Origin: an uncultured Spirochaetales bacterium
GTDB lineage: Bacteria; Spirochaetota; Spirochaetia; Sphaerochaetales; Sphaerochaetaceae
DNA length: 44,740 bases
NCBI GenBank assembly: GCA_949287505.1
Contig: CASEGX010000111.1
Coordinates: 1 to 44,740, forward strand
Direction: 5' to 3'
Shown: positions 1 through 7,926 of the stretch, in pieces
Layout of the letters: the number at the start of each line of letters is the position of its first letter
Numbering within the stretch: the first letter of the stretch is position 1
Position numbers and translations under genes: made by a program
The notes under the pieces: model-generated
Seen by the model: the letters and a program-made list of their open reading frames with translations, nothing else
Database searches by the model: none
Told to the model about the DNA's origin: nothing

Positions 1-390
1 ATCCATCATCCTGGCTGTCCTCTTTATGCCATCAATCCTTTCTCCTTCCTTGTATGCTCCGGGATGGATGTTGATTGTGTGGAGGCCAAGGCTCACTGTA
101 CGCATTGCCTCGTTTATGAAAAGACTGAGGGATTTCTTTCTCAGATCAGGATCCGGAGAGGCGGGGTTTATCAGATAGCCTGCATGGGGAAGGACTGCCG
201 AAGATGAGTATCCATATCTCGCCATCTTCTCCTTGAAGCTCATGATGCTTTCTTCTGGAATCTCCGGAGCATTCCATACACGCTGGTTCTTCGTGAAGAT
301 TGCAAAGCCTGTGGCGCCGAGCTCCTCAGCTCTGTCTGCTGCGAAAGCGATATTATCCTTGATTGATACATGAGGTCCGATGAAACGCAT
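1..390 (-). CDS. nfo: Deoxyribonuclease IV (endonuclease IV), partial
   Basis: Only the first 130 codons are in the window; the C-terminal half lies beyond the left edge. The enzyme cleaves DNA 5' of abasic sites in base excision repair and is a zinc-dependent TIM-barrel protein. The N-terminus starts MRFIGPHVSIKDN and continues with FAIFTKNQRVWNAP, ILPH-like AVLPHAGYLINPA and INIHPGAYKEGE, all hallmarks of the Nfo family, including metal-binding histidines. The ATG at 390 is preceded by no Shine-Dalgarno site; instead a TTGACA / TACTCT promoter places the transcription start on the A of the ATG. It is divergent from the M16C peptidase gene. Confidence 0.93.
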   Translation of the reverse strand, partial: MRFIGPHVSIKDNIAFAADRAEELGATGFAIFTKNQRVWNAPEIPEESIMSFKEKMARYGYSSSAVLPHAGYLINPASPDPDLRKKSLSLFINEAMRTVSLGLHTINIHPGAYKEGERIDGIKRTARMMD

Positions 391-396
391 GAGGAG

Positions 397-425
397 AGAG
401 TAGAGTGCGGTATGGAATATGTCAA
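397..425 (-). promoter_or_regulatory. nfo promoter, leaderless type
   Basis: On the minus strand TTGACA (425-420), 17 bases, TACTCT (402-397), then six bases to the ATG at 390. A start seven bases past the -10 box falls on the A of the ATG. The bases next to the ATG are pyrimidine-rich (CTCTCTCCTC), the opposite of a ribosome-binding site. Confidence 0.7.
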
Positions 426-431
426 TCACTA

Positions 432-460
432 TTGAGAATCTCCTCCCTCTCGTTTATCTT
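432..460 (+). promoter_or_regulatory. M16C peptidase promoter, leaderless type
   Basis: TTGAGA (432-437), 17 bases, TATCTT (455-460), then six bases to the ATG at 467. It stands back to back with the nfo promoter, with only six bases between the two -35 boxes. No Shine-Dalgarno site precedes the ATG. Confidence 0.6.
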
Positions 461-466
461 CTATTC

Positions 467-3328
467 ATGCAAGTTTTCAACGAAGGAAGCGTTATCGAGG
501 GATTCAGGGTAGAGTCTGTGACAGCTCTTCCTGATTACAAAGCGGAAGGAATCCTTCTTTCCCACCTCAGGACAGGTTTCAAGGTCTATTATGTGAACTC
601 CGACGACACGGAAAAATTCTTTGCCTATACGGTTTATACCCCACCTGCAGACAGCAAGGGTATACCGCATATCATTGAACATACAGTGCTCTCTGGAAGT
701 GAGAAGTATCCTGTAAAGGATCCCTTCATGCTGCTTGTCCGTAACAGCTGCAATACATTCCTCAATGCCCTCACTGGCGTTGACCGTACATATTTCCCGG
801 CTGCAAGCACTGTGGAGAAGGATTTCGAGAATCTCTTCTCAGTCTACACGGATGCTGTTTTCAGGCCTCTTCTCAGAAAAGAGACATTCATGCAGGAGGG
901 AATAAGAATAGCATCCGATGGCGCTCTGCATTTCGAGGGAGTTGTCTTTTCAGAGATGCTGGGGGAGATGGCGGAACACGAATATGTTCTCTCATCGGCT
1001 TCTGTAAAGCCTCTTTTCGGAGATTCTCCATATAGATATGAGTCCGGAGGGGATGCCAGGGAGATATGCCGTCTTACATATGATGAGTATATCGAGGCAT
1101 ACCGGAGATACTATGTGCCTGCGAATATGACGCTCTTTGTATATGGTGAAACGGATTTTGCAGCACATCTGAGGCTGCTCGATGAGGAGTATCTCGTAGG
1201 AAATCCCGGTGTAGCTCTTCCTCGCATCGGCCTTGCAGAACGCTGGAATGAGCCGAGACGCTTTGATACGGTCTCCTCTGCAGAGGAAGGTGAATCGGAT
1301 GCCTCTGTGATGCTCTCATGGCTTCTTGGAGATAATGCAGAGCCTGGAGAGAGCACTCTTCTGTCACTGATTGTCGATATCCTTCTCGGTTCTCCGGGCT
1401 GTCCTCTTTATAAGGCCATCGCAGAATCAGAGCTGGGAACGGATCTCTCAACTGAAAGCGGGATGAGCTCCAGTTACAGGGAGCTTGTATTCTCTGCGGG
1501 TTTCTCTGGCGCAGATCCCTCAGATGCGGAAAGAATCGAGGCTTTCATACTCTCCGAGCTGAGGAGAATCGCCTCTACAGGTCTCGACAGAAAGGCTGTT
1601 GAGGCTGCAATAAGGCGGATGGAATTCTCGCTGAAGGAAATACCTGGAGGCATACCACAGGGGATGCGGCTCTTTTTCCAGGCAGAGAAGGGGCTCTCGT
1701 TCGGTCGTGATCCTTCTCTCTTTCTCTCACCGTCTTCCGTGATTGCTGCTATAAGGAAAAAGTGGGACGAGAATCCTCATTTCTTCGAGGACTGGATTCT
1801 TGAGAATCTTGTCAGAAATCCTCATCGCCTCCTTACGGTGGTCAGAAAGGATAGTGAAAACGGCAAGGCAATTGAGAGCGCGATTGAGAAGGTCCTTGAG
1901 GAGAGGAAGGGTGAATACTCAAAAGAAGCAGAGGAGGAGTTCATACGTTTCCAGCAGACTCCCGATTCCCCTGCGTCCATTGCCTCGATTCCACGCCTTG
2001 CACGTAAGGATCTGCCACTCATTTCTGACAGGATTTCACATATCTCGAGAAACGGGGTGATTGCAGCTCCGATGGTCTCTGGCGGCATTGTCTACACGGA
2101 TCTTGTCTTTGATATCTCTGATTTCAGCTATGAGGAACTCGATGATGCGAATGTGCTTGCGCGTCTTCTATCGATGTGCGGTACCTCTGCAATGTCATAT
2201 TCGGAATTCTCGACGGCTCTGAGATTCGTTTCCGGGGGCTATGCTTTCTATGTAGAATCAGGAGCAGCATCTGACGGGGAGGCTAAAGTATTCTTCATCT
2301 GCCGTCTGAAATCTCTTCCTTCATTGCAGTGGGAAGGTCTGGATCTCATCATGAAGCTGCTTTTCGATGGGGAGGTTTGTGATACGTCACGTATCAAAGC
2401 GGCTCTTACAGATATATCCACGGACTTCTCAAGCTCCGTCGTGCAGAGCGGGCACACATACGCCTCTTCCCTCGCTGCCTCATCCCTTTCTCCTTCGCTT
2501 TATATCGGGGAAAGGCTTTCTGGGGTCAGCTGCTGGTACAGGATACGTGAGATGCTCGAGAGCAATCTCGATGAAATGGGTAAGAGGCTTTTGAGAATCC
2601 GTGAGAAGATGCTCGGCCGCGAGAGGATGATCCATGTGACAACGGATGATGATCTGATGGATGAAGCGGTGGAGAATGCCTCTCTTATACTCGGAAGGAT
2701 ACCATCATCAAATCCTCTGAAGCATATCGAGAGAAAGGTTCCTGAGACGGTGAAATACAATGCCAGAACACTCTCATCCTCCGTTTCCTTCATCGCACTC
2801 TCTTCAAGGGCTCCGGGAATCGAGGATCCTGAATCATCTTCTGCGCGTATATTCCTTTCAATTTTGTCGCAGACTTTCCTGTGGTCGAGAATCAGGGAAA
2901 AGGGAGGCGCGTATGGAACCGGTGCGTATCTCGATCATTCAGAGAGGATGTTCACTTACTATTCCTACCGCGATCCACGCCTTGACGGCACAATCTCTGA
3001 TTTCCTTTCCTCTCCGGATAGTGCTGTCATCTCGGATGAGAATCTTGAGGATGCCGTAATCGGGGTGCTTGCCCGTGATCTCAGGCCTCTTTCGCCTGCT
3101 GTCAGGTCCCTTGTGGACATACGGCGCATGCTGTACAGGATCAGTGACAGTGACAGGGAGAGAAAGAAGAATGAGGTCCTTGCCCTGACAAAGGAGGATG
3201 TGGAGAAGGGGGGAGATGTGATAAGAAAGGCTCTTTCCGAAGGTTCTTACTCAATTGCGGTGATCGGAGACAGGAAAGCGCTTGAAGCCTCAGCCTTTGA
3301 GTGGAAAGCGGAAAGCCTTCCTCTCTGA
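467..3328 (+). CDS. M16C (presequence protease-type) zinc metallopeptidase
   Basis: A 953-residue protein of the usual length for the M16C/PreP group of insulinase-like peptidases, which close around and degrade short unfolded peptides. The inverted zinc motif HIIEH is at residues 68-72, within GIPHIIEHTVLSGSEKYPV, and the downstream EGVVFSEMLGEM supplies the expected third-ligand glutamate region. The second half contains the family's repeated, catalytically inactive domain. There is no signal peptide, so it probably acts in the cytoplasm. A longer reading frame opens at 419, but the ATG at 467 matches both the family N-terminus and the promoter. The actual substrate is unknown. Confidence 0.88.
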   Translation: MQVFNEGSVIEGFRVESVTALPDYKAEGILLSHLRTGFKVYYVNSDDTEKFFAYTVYTPPADSKGIPHIIEHTVLSGSEKYPVKDPFMLLVRNSCNTFLNALTGVDRTYFPAASTVEKDFENLFSVYTDAVFRPLLRKETFMQEGIRIASDGALHFEGVVFSEMLGEMAEHEYVLSSASVKPLFGDSPYRYESGGDAREICRLTYDEYIEAYRRYYVPANMTLFVYGETDFAAHLRLLDEEYLVGNPGVALPRIGLAERWNEPRRFDTVSSAEEGESDASVMLSWLLGDNAEPGESTLLSLIVDILLGSPGCPLYKAIAESELGTDLSTESGMSSSYRELVFSAGFSGADPSDAERIEAFILSELRRIASTGLDRKAVEAAIRRMEFSLKEIPGGIPQGMRLFFQAEKGLSFGRDPSLFLSPSSVIAAIRKKWDENPHFFEDWILENLVRNPHRLLTVVRKDSENGKAIESAIEKVLEERKGEYSKEAEEEFIRFQQTPDSPASIASIPRLARKDLPLISDRISHISRNGVIAAPMVSGGIVYTDLVFDISDFSYEELDDANVLARLLSMCGTSAMSYSEFSTALRFVSGGYAFYVESGAASDGEAKVFFICRLKSLPSLQWEGLDLIMKLLFDGEVCDTSRIKAALTDISTDFSSSVVQSGHTYASSLAASSLSPSLYIGERLSGVSCWYRIREMLESNLDEMGKRLLRIREKMLGRERMIHVTTDDDLMDEAVENASLILGRIPSSNPLKHIERKVPETVKYNARTLSSSVSFIALSSRAPGIEDPESSSARIFLSILSQTFLWSRIREKGGAYGTGAYLDHSERMFTYYSYRDPRLDGTISDFLSSPDSAVISDENLEDAVIGVLARDLRPLSPAVRSLVDIRRMLYRISDSDRERKKNEVLALTKEDVEKGGDVIRKALSEGSYSIAVIGDRKALEASAFEWKAESLPL

Positions 3329-3333
3329 GTTTG

Positions 3334-3342
3334 TGGTATACT
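3334..3342 (+). promoter_or_regulatory. glpK promoter, extended -10, leaderless type
   Basis: The 20-bp gap between the peptidase stop and glpK contains the extended -10 element TGGTATACT (3334-3342), with six bases to the ATG at 3349. No convincing -35 was found at the normal spacing, which fits an extended -10 promoter. No Shine-Dalgarno site is present. Confidence 0.6.
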
Positions 3343-3348
3343 GACTCT

Positions 3349-4857
3349 ATGAAGTATGTCGGTTCGATAGATCAGGGTACGACAAGTACCCGTTTCATGA
3401 TATTCCGTGAAGATGGGTCAATAGCATCTTCTGCACAGAAAGAACATCGTCAGCTCTATCCCCGTCCAGGCTGGGTCGAGCATGATGCTGAGGAAATCTG
3501 GCAGAACACTGCAGCACTTATAAAGGAAGCTCTGGAAAAGGCCGGTCTTGAAGGTTCTGATCTCAGCGCAATCGGCATAACGAACCAGAGGGAGACTGTC
3601 GTTCCTTTCAACAGGAAGACAGGACGCCCTGTCTACAATGCGATAGTCTGGCAGGATCTCAGGGGGGAAGAGTATATAAAGAAGCTTTCAAAGAGCCTAC
3701 CTGAGAGCGTTGTCAGAGAACATACAGGCCTTCTTTATTCTCCATACTTCTCTGCAAGCAAGATACGCTGGATTCTGGATAATGTCCCGAAAGTAAGAGC
3801 TCTTGCGGAAAATGGTGATATTGTTTTCGGTACGATGGATTCCTATCTTGTCGCACGGCTTACGGGATGCCGTGCAATAGTGACGGATGCCACAAACGCA
3901 TCACGCTACATGCTGATGGATATAAAGACGGGAGAGTGGGATCCCGAGATGCTGGAAAGAACAGGCATCAAGGCATCGATGCTTCCGGATATCGTGTCAT
4001 CCTACGGTGTTATATATGGTTACACGGATCCTGAAGGGCCACTTGGCGCCGAAGTTCCTGTTGCCGGAATGCTTGGCGATCAGCAGGCGGCACTCTTCGG
4101 ACAGGCATGTTTCTCCCGCGGAGAGTCGAAATGCACATATGGAACCGGCTGCTTTCTTCTGATGAACATCGGCATTGATCCCTGTCTTTCGGAGCATGGG
4201 CTTCTGACAACGGTGGCGTATAAGGCCGAGGGGGAGCCGATGTGTTATGCGCTTGAGGGCTCTGTGGCTGTCGCAGGATCTCTTGTGCAGTGGGCTCGTG
4301 ACCAGCTCCATCTCGTCTCCACTCCGCAGGAACTTGATGCGGCTGCAGATACTGTCCCTGACAACGGCGGGGTGTACATCGTTCCTGCATTCTCCGGTCT
4401 TTTTGCACCTTACTGGCGTAGCGATGCCCGTGGTGTGATTGCAGGTCTGACAGGCTATGCAAGCCGTGCTCATATCTGCCGCGCCGTGCTGGAGGCTACG
4501 GCATTCCAGGCAAATGACATCTTCTCTGCTATGGAGATGGACAGCGGAACAAGCATAAAGGAGCTTAAAGTCGATGGTGGCATGACGAATTCCCTTCCTC
4601 TGATGGCTTTCCAGGCTGATATAATGAGGGTTCCTGTCATTAGACCGGTGGTTGTGGAGACGACATCGCTTGGAGCTGCATATGCTGCTGGCCTTACTGC
4701 CGGTGTGTGGAAAAGTAGGGAAGAGCTGAAGACACAGTGGAAGGAACAGATGAGATGGCTGCCTACAATGGATGACAAGGAGAGGGCAAACAAGGTAGGA
4801 TTCTGGAACAAGGCAGTAAGGAGTACCCTTGGCTGGATGGATTCTGAGAAGGAGTGA
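3349..4857 (+). CDS. glpK: Glycerol kinase
   Basis: A 502-residue FGGY-family kinase that phosphorylates glycerol with ATP to glycerol 3-phosphate, feeding glycolysis and lipid synthesis. The N-terminal nucleotide-binding stretch reads SIDQGTTSTRFM, followed by ITNQRETVVPFNRKTG and WQDLRG. The C-terminal half has the phosphate-binding YGTGCFLLMNIG and VDGGMTNS motifs, and EATAFQANDIF is the typical glycerol-kinase helix. The start at 3349 gives the family N-terminus MKYVGSIDQG; an upstream in-frame ATG at 3301 lies inside the preceding gene and is unlikely. It begins the long plus-strand series that continues with cdaA. Confidence 0.96.
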   Translation: MKYVGSIDQGTTSTRFMIFREDGSIASSAQKEHRQLYPRPGWVEHDAEEIWQNTAALIKEALEKAGLEGSDLSAIGITNQRETVVPFNRKTGRPVYNAIVWQDLRGEEYIKKLSKSLPESVVREHTGLLYSPYFSASKIRWILDNVPKVRALAENGDIVFGTMDSYLVARLTGCRAIVTDATNASRYMLMDIKTGEWDPEMLERTGIKASMLPDIVSSYGVIYGYTDPEGPLGAEVPVAGMLGDQQAALFGQACFSRGESKCTYGTGCFLLMNIGIDPCLSEHGLLTTVAYKAEGEPMCYALEGSVAVAGSLVQWARDQLHLVSTPQELDAAADTVPDNGGVYIVPAFSGLFAPYWRSDARGVIAGLTGYASRAHICRAVLEATAFQANDIFSAMEMDSGTSIKELKVDGGMTNSLPLMAFQADIMRVPVIRPVVVETTSLGAAYAAGLTAGVWKSREELKTQWKEQMRWLPTMDDKERANKVGFWNKAVRSTLGWMDSEKE

Positions 4858-4860
4858 CGA

Positions 4861-5676
4861 GTGTTTCAGGTATTTGCAGGATTGAGCATTACAGATTGTC
4901 TGAGGATACTGGTTGAGGTCGGTGTTCTGACCTTTGTCATTTACAGGCTGTATCTTGCTGTCTCTGATACAAAAGCTACAGAGGTCATTGCCCTGATCCT
5001 CGGCTTGGTAGTTTTCTACCTTTTATGCGTCGTTCTGCGCCTCGATGTACTGATGACGATTATCCACACGCTCATCGTTCCGTTCCTGATGCTTTTATGC
5101 GTGTTCTACCATCCTGAGCTGAGAAGGGCTTTCTCTTCCTCCGTTACAAGGAAATCGAGGCTTTTCCGCGGGCAGCAGACAACAGGTGACCAGATTGACT
5201 CCATTCTGAATGCCTGTAATATCCTCGTGGAGAAAAAGCGCGGTGCTCTCATCGTGTTCCCACGCCATACTGACATACAGACAATCCTTGACTCAGGAAC
5301 GAAGCTGAATGCTGATCTCTCATCAACTCTGATCCTTACTATCTTCGATCATGACACGCCGCTTCATGATGGTGCGTGTGTGATTCAGGGGGGACGTATC
5401 ACATATGCAGCATGCTATCTTCCCCTTTCAGAGCAGAGAAACATAAAAGCCACCTTCGGAACGAGGCATAGGGCATCTCTTGGCCTTGCGGAGGAGTCTG
5501 ATGCCGTCATTCTCGTCGTTTCCGAGGAGACGGGTGCGATATCGCTGGCATACAACGCAAATATCTACTATGACCTTTCGTCTGAGACGATAAAGAAGAC
5601 TCTTTTGAAGCTCCTGAGCTACAGAGATGTCCTTCCAGATGAAAGACAGCAGAAAGATGAAGGAGAAAATGCATGA
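4861..5676 (+). CDS. cdaA: Diadenylate cyclase CdaA
   Basis: Membrane-bound diadenylate cyclase of 271 residues that makes cyclic di-AMP from two ATP. Three hydrophobic segments occupy roughly residues 10-80, and the DAC domain follows. The catalytic motifs are visible as LHDGACVIQGGRI and GTRHRASLGLAEESD. It starts with GTG three bases after the glpK stop and has GGAG six bases upstream, so it is probably cotranscribed with glpK. The next gene, cdaR, encodes its usual membrane regulator. Cyclic di-AMP normally controls potassium and osmolyte transport and cell-wall homeostasis. Confidence 0.95.
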   Translation: MFQVFAGLSITDCLRILVEVGVLTFVIYRLYLAVSDTKATEVIALILGLVVFYLLCVVLRLDVLMTIIHTLIVPFLMLLCVFYHPELRRAFSSSVTRKSRLFRGQQTTGDQIDSILNACNILVEKKRGALIVFPRHTDIQTILDSGTKLNADLSSTLILTIFDHDTPLHDGACVIQGGRITYAACYLPLSEQRNIKATFGTRHRASLGLAEESDAVILVVSEETGAISLAYNANIYYDLSSETIKKTLLKLLSYRDVLPDERQQKDEGENA

Positions 5677-6065
5677 AGAACAAAGCATTGTCATCAATCC
5701 TGCAGAACTGGATTCCCAAGATCTTCTCTTTCCTGATAGCTGTCTTCATTGTGCTTACAGTACGTTTCATGAATGTCAATGACCGTATTGTCACCCTGCC
5801 TCTGGAAGTCATACTTCCCGAAGGGTACACAGCAGTCTCTCTTGTGCCTGATACAGTCGATGCAGTGATAACAGGTTCTGACAGCATCATCTATCTTGTG
5901 GATCCCTCGGAGATAAAGGCGAAGGCGGATTTCTCTTCCGTCAGCGCACCTGGCATTGCGCGTGTTCCCGTATCCCTCGATTACAGAGATGATGTCTATA
6001 CACGTGATGGACTTGTCGTGAGCGCTAAGCCTTCAAGCGTGAGAATACTTTTTGAGGAAAAGTGA
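5673..6065 (+). CDS. cdaR: CdaR-like regulator, single YbbR domain
   Basis: A 130-residue protein with one N-terminal membrane helix (about residues 14-32) and a single extracytoplasmic YbbR domain ending at the C-terminus. It overlaps cdaA by four bases (ATGA) and has an AAGGAG site. In Bacillus and Listeria, CdaR binds and modulates CdaA but carries several YbbR repeats. This version keeps only one, so it is a minimal form or the repeats are not required here. The assignment rests on the position next to cdaA and the YbbR-like pattern LPLEVILPEGYTAVSLVPD. Confidence 0.82.
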   Translation: MKNKALSSILQNWIPKIFSFLIAVFIVLTVRFMNVNDRIVTLPLEVILPEGYTAVSLVPDTVDAVITGSDSIIYLVDPSEIKAKADFSSVSAPGIARVPVSLDYRDDVYTRDGLVVSAKPSSVRILFEEK

Positions 6066-6418
6066 TGATCCGCGGTATCGGTGTGGATATCTCCTCTCCG
6101 GAGCGGTTTGAGGAAATGGATGAGCGTCTTCTCTCAAGGCTTTTCACGAAGCGCGAGATTGAGAAGGCGCCGCATCGTGCTTCCGAGTACTACGCTGCAC
6201 GCTTTGCGGCAAAGGAAGCCTTTGCAAAGGCGATGGGTACCGGTATAAAGGGTTTTTCGCTGACAGAGATAGAAATCCTGGAAGATGATAACGGCAAGCC
6301 ATATTTTTCGCTCTCAGGAAGGGCAGAGAAGCTGGCAGAAGGACTTCGTCTTCACCTTTCTATGAGCCATGAGAGGGAAGCTGCGGTCAGCATGGTGGTG
6401 GCAGAAGATGAGAAGTGA
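6065..6418 (+). CDS. acpS: Holo-[acyl-carrier-protein] synthase
   Basis: A 117-residue AcpS that transfers 4'-phosphopantetheine from CoA to the acyl carrier protein of fatty-acid synthesis. The metal-binding aspartate is in GIGVDIS, and the second motif is FAAKEAFAKAMGTG. LSMSHEREAAVSMVVAE is the typical C-terminal strand pair. The ATG at 6065 overlaps the cdaR stop by one base and has GAGGA at good spacing; a GTG at 6062 is the alternative. Confidence 0.94.
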   Translation: MIRGIGVDISSPERFEEMDERLLSRLFTKREIEKAPHRASEYYAARFAAKEAFAKAMGTGIKGFSLTEIEILEDDNGKPYFSLSGRAEKLAEGLRLHLSMSHEREAAVSMVVAEDEK

Positions 6419-6470
6419 CTGGAAGCGTCCTGAGACATACAGCCTTCCCGGTGAAGGGGAGAGGCGTATC

Positions 6471-7250
6471 ATGCTGCGCATTTCCTATGATGGTTCGCTC
6501 TACCATGGCTGGCAGGCCCAGGATAACGCAGTATCCGTGCAGAGCACGATTTCAGCTGTGCTTTCAGAGCTCTTTGGCAAGGAGACCATTGTCTATGCAT
6601 CCGGCCGGACAGACAGAGGAGTGCATGCGCTTTCCCAGGTATGCCATTTCGACACCTCTTCAGACATAGCAGCCTCTTCCTATGCTGTCATCTTGAATAC
6701 CAAGCTTCCCAAAAGCATACGCGTATCATCCTCCGAAGAGGCTCCAAGCGGTTTTCACGCCCGTTTCTCTACCATGTCCAGGGAGTACTGGTACCTGATA
6801 AAGCGGACAAGCGAGATGCTTGCCTGGGACAGGGAGAGAATAACCGGCATAAAAGCGCTGCCGTCTCTTTCGCTTCTCAATGGCTATGCATCTGTTCTGG
6901 CGGGAACTCATGATTTCACCACATTCGCATCAGCGCGTGATCCTTCCCCCTCGAAGGTCCGTGATATCTATGTCTCGGAGTGGGATGAGATAAAGGATGT
7001 GTATGGTTCTTCCGTACTGCGTTACCGCACCGCGGGCAATGCGTTTCTTTATCATCAGGTGAGAAGCATGGTGGGAACGATGATCGGGGCAGCCGCAAGC
7101 GGTGAGAGCATTGATGCGTTCAGGAACCGCCTTGAGGCCAGAGACAGGTCGAAGGCTCTCAGGACAGCCCCGGCAGACGGGCTCTATCTTGCGGACGTGA
7201 GCTATGACAGCGAGAAGTACCAGTGGTTTGAGGAGAAGTATGGGCGATAG
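6471..7250 (+). CDS. truA: tRNA pseudouridine(38-40) synthase TruA
   Basis: Isomerises uridine to pseudouridine at positions 38-40 of the tRNA anticodon stem-loop. The N-terminus MLRISYDGSLYHGWQAQ, the catalytic-aspartate motif ASGRTDRGVHAL, and the C-terminal RTAGNAFLYHQVRSMVGTM are diagnostic. The start at 6471 is chosen because GGGGAGAGG lies just upstream and gives 259 residues, normal for TruA. An ATG at 6408, overlapping acpS, would add 21 residues and cannot be excluded. The gene overlaps the following UDG-like gene by 11 bases. Confidence 0.94.
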   Translation: MLRISYDGSLYHGWQAQDNAVSVQSTISAVLSELFGKETIVYASGRTDRGVHALSQVCHFDTSSDIAASSYAVILNTKLPKSIRVSSSEEAPSGFHARFSTMSREYWYLIKRTSEMLAWDRERITGIKALPSLSLLNGYASVLAGTHDFTTFASARDPSPSKVRDIYVSEWDEIKDVYGSSVLRYRTAGNAFLYHQVRSMVGTMIGAAASGESIDAFRNRLEARDRSKALRTAPADGLYLADVSYDSEKYQWFEEKYGR

Positions 7251-7926
7251 ATTCACCGAAGGTCTTTTCATGGATCTTATAGATGATGCAGCGAGGCTCA
7301 TCACCGGAGATGTCCTTGGTGATGACATTCCGCTTGTTTCCTATACGCTGAAGGACAGGGAAAAGAAGATTCCCGAGAGAAAGGAAGCTCCGCTTGATGC
7401 TCTTTACAGGGAGGTGTCATCATGTCACGCGTGTCCCGGCTATGAGAGACGGTCTGTCTTCACCCGGCCTGTTGTGAAGATGAAGCCCCGGGTGCTTTTC
7501 ATAACACCTTTTCCGGAGAATGAGGTTGTATTCTCTCCGGAGAGCCTGAAGATATTCCGTGCCTGGTGGAAGCTCTCACTTCTTCTTGATGAGGGTGAAT
7601 GGGCCCTCACATCGCTCATCAAATGCCCTGTGGGACAGTTTGACAGGAATGCTGCTGACAAGTGCCGCATGGCTCTGCGTACGGAAATGGCAGAGATGCA
7701 GCCGGATGCGATGATTCTCCTGGGATACGATACAGCTTCATATATGCTTGGCAAGGGATGCGGAATGGAAGAACTGAGGATGAAGCGGTTTGTCGTCAAC
7801 CACATTCCTGTTTTCGTGACATATACTCCTTCGGATTACATAAAGAACCCATCGCTCAAGAAAGCGATATGGAACGATATGCTTTTCATAAGAAAGCAGA
7901 TAGGAACGGAGGACCGGAGCTCTTGA
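7240..7926 (+). CDS. Divergent uracil-DNA glycosylase superfamily protein (family 4-like, Fe-S)
   Basis: A 228-residue protein with the four-cysteine arrangement of the Fe-S family 4/5 uracil-DNA glycosylases: C62-x2-C65 near the start and C129-x12-C142 in the middle. The family's uracil-binding GEAPG motif should sit just after the first cysteine pair, but here that strand reads LFITPFPENEVVF. The late HPS-type motif also appears altered, as TYTPSDYI. It may therefore act on another substrate or be a structural Fe-S DNA-binding protein. The first about 50 residues are not recognisable. It overlaps truA and is followed by priA, a replication-restart helicase, which suggests a DNA-repair setting. 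Confidence 0.7.
   Translation: MGDRFTEGLFMDLIDDAARLITGDVLGDDIPLVSYTLKDREKKIPERKEAPLDALYREVSSCHACPGYERRSVFTRPVVKMKPRVLFITPFPENEVVFSPESLKIFRAWWKLSLLLDEGEWALTSLIKCPVGQFDRNAADKCRMALRTEMAEMQPDAMILLGYDTASYMLGKGCGMEELRMKRFVVNHIPVFVTYTPSDYIKNPSLKKAIWNDMLFIRKQIGTEDRSS

Noticed and set aside
240-425. A 61-codon minus-strand frame starting upstream of nfo
   Set aside because: It is another frame across the well-supported nfo start; the nfo frame (1-390) matches endonuclease IV throughout.
3997-4473. Long minus-strand open frames of about 150 codons inside glpK
   Set aside because: They are antisense to a fully conserved glycerol kinase and have no plausible start signal or protein-like composition; they reflect codon bias.
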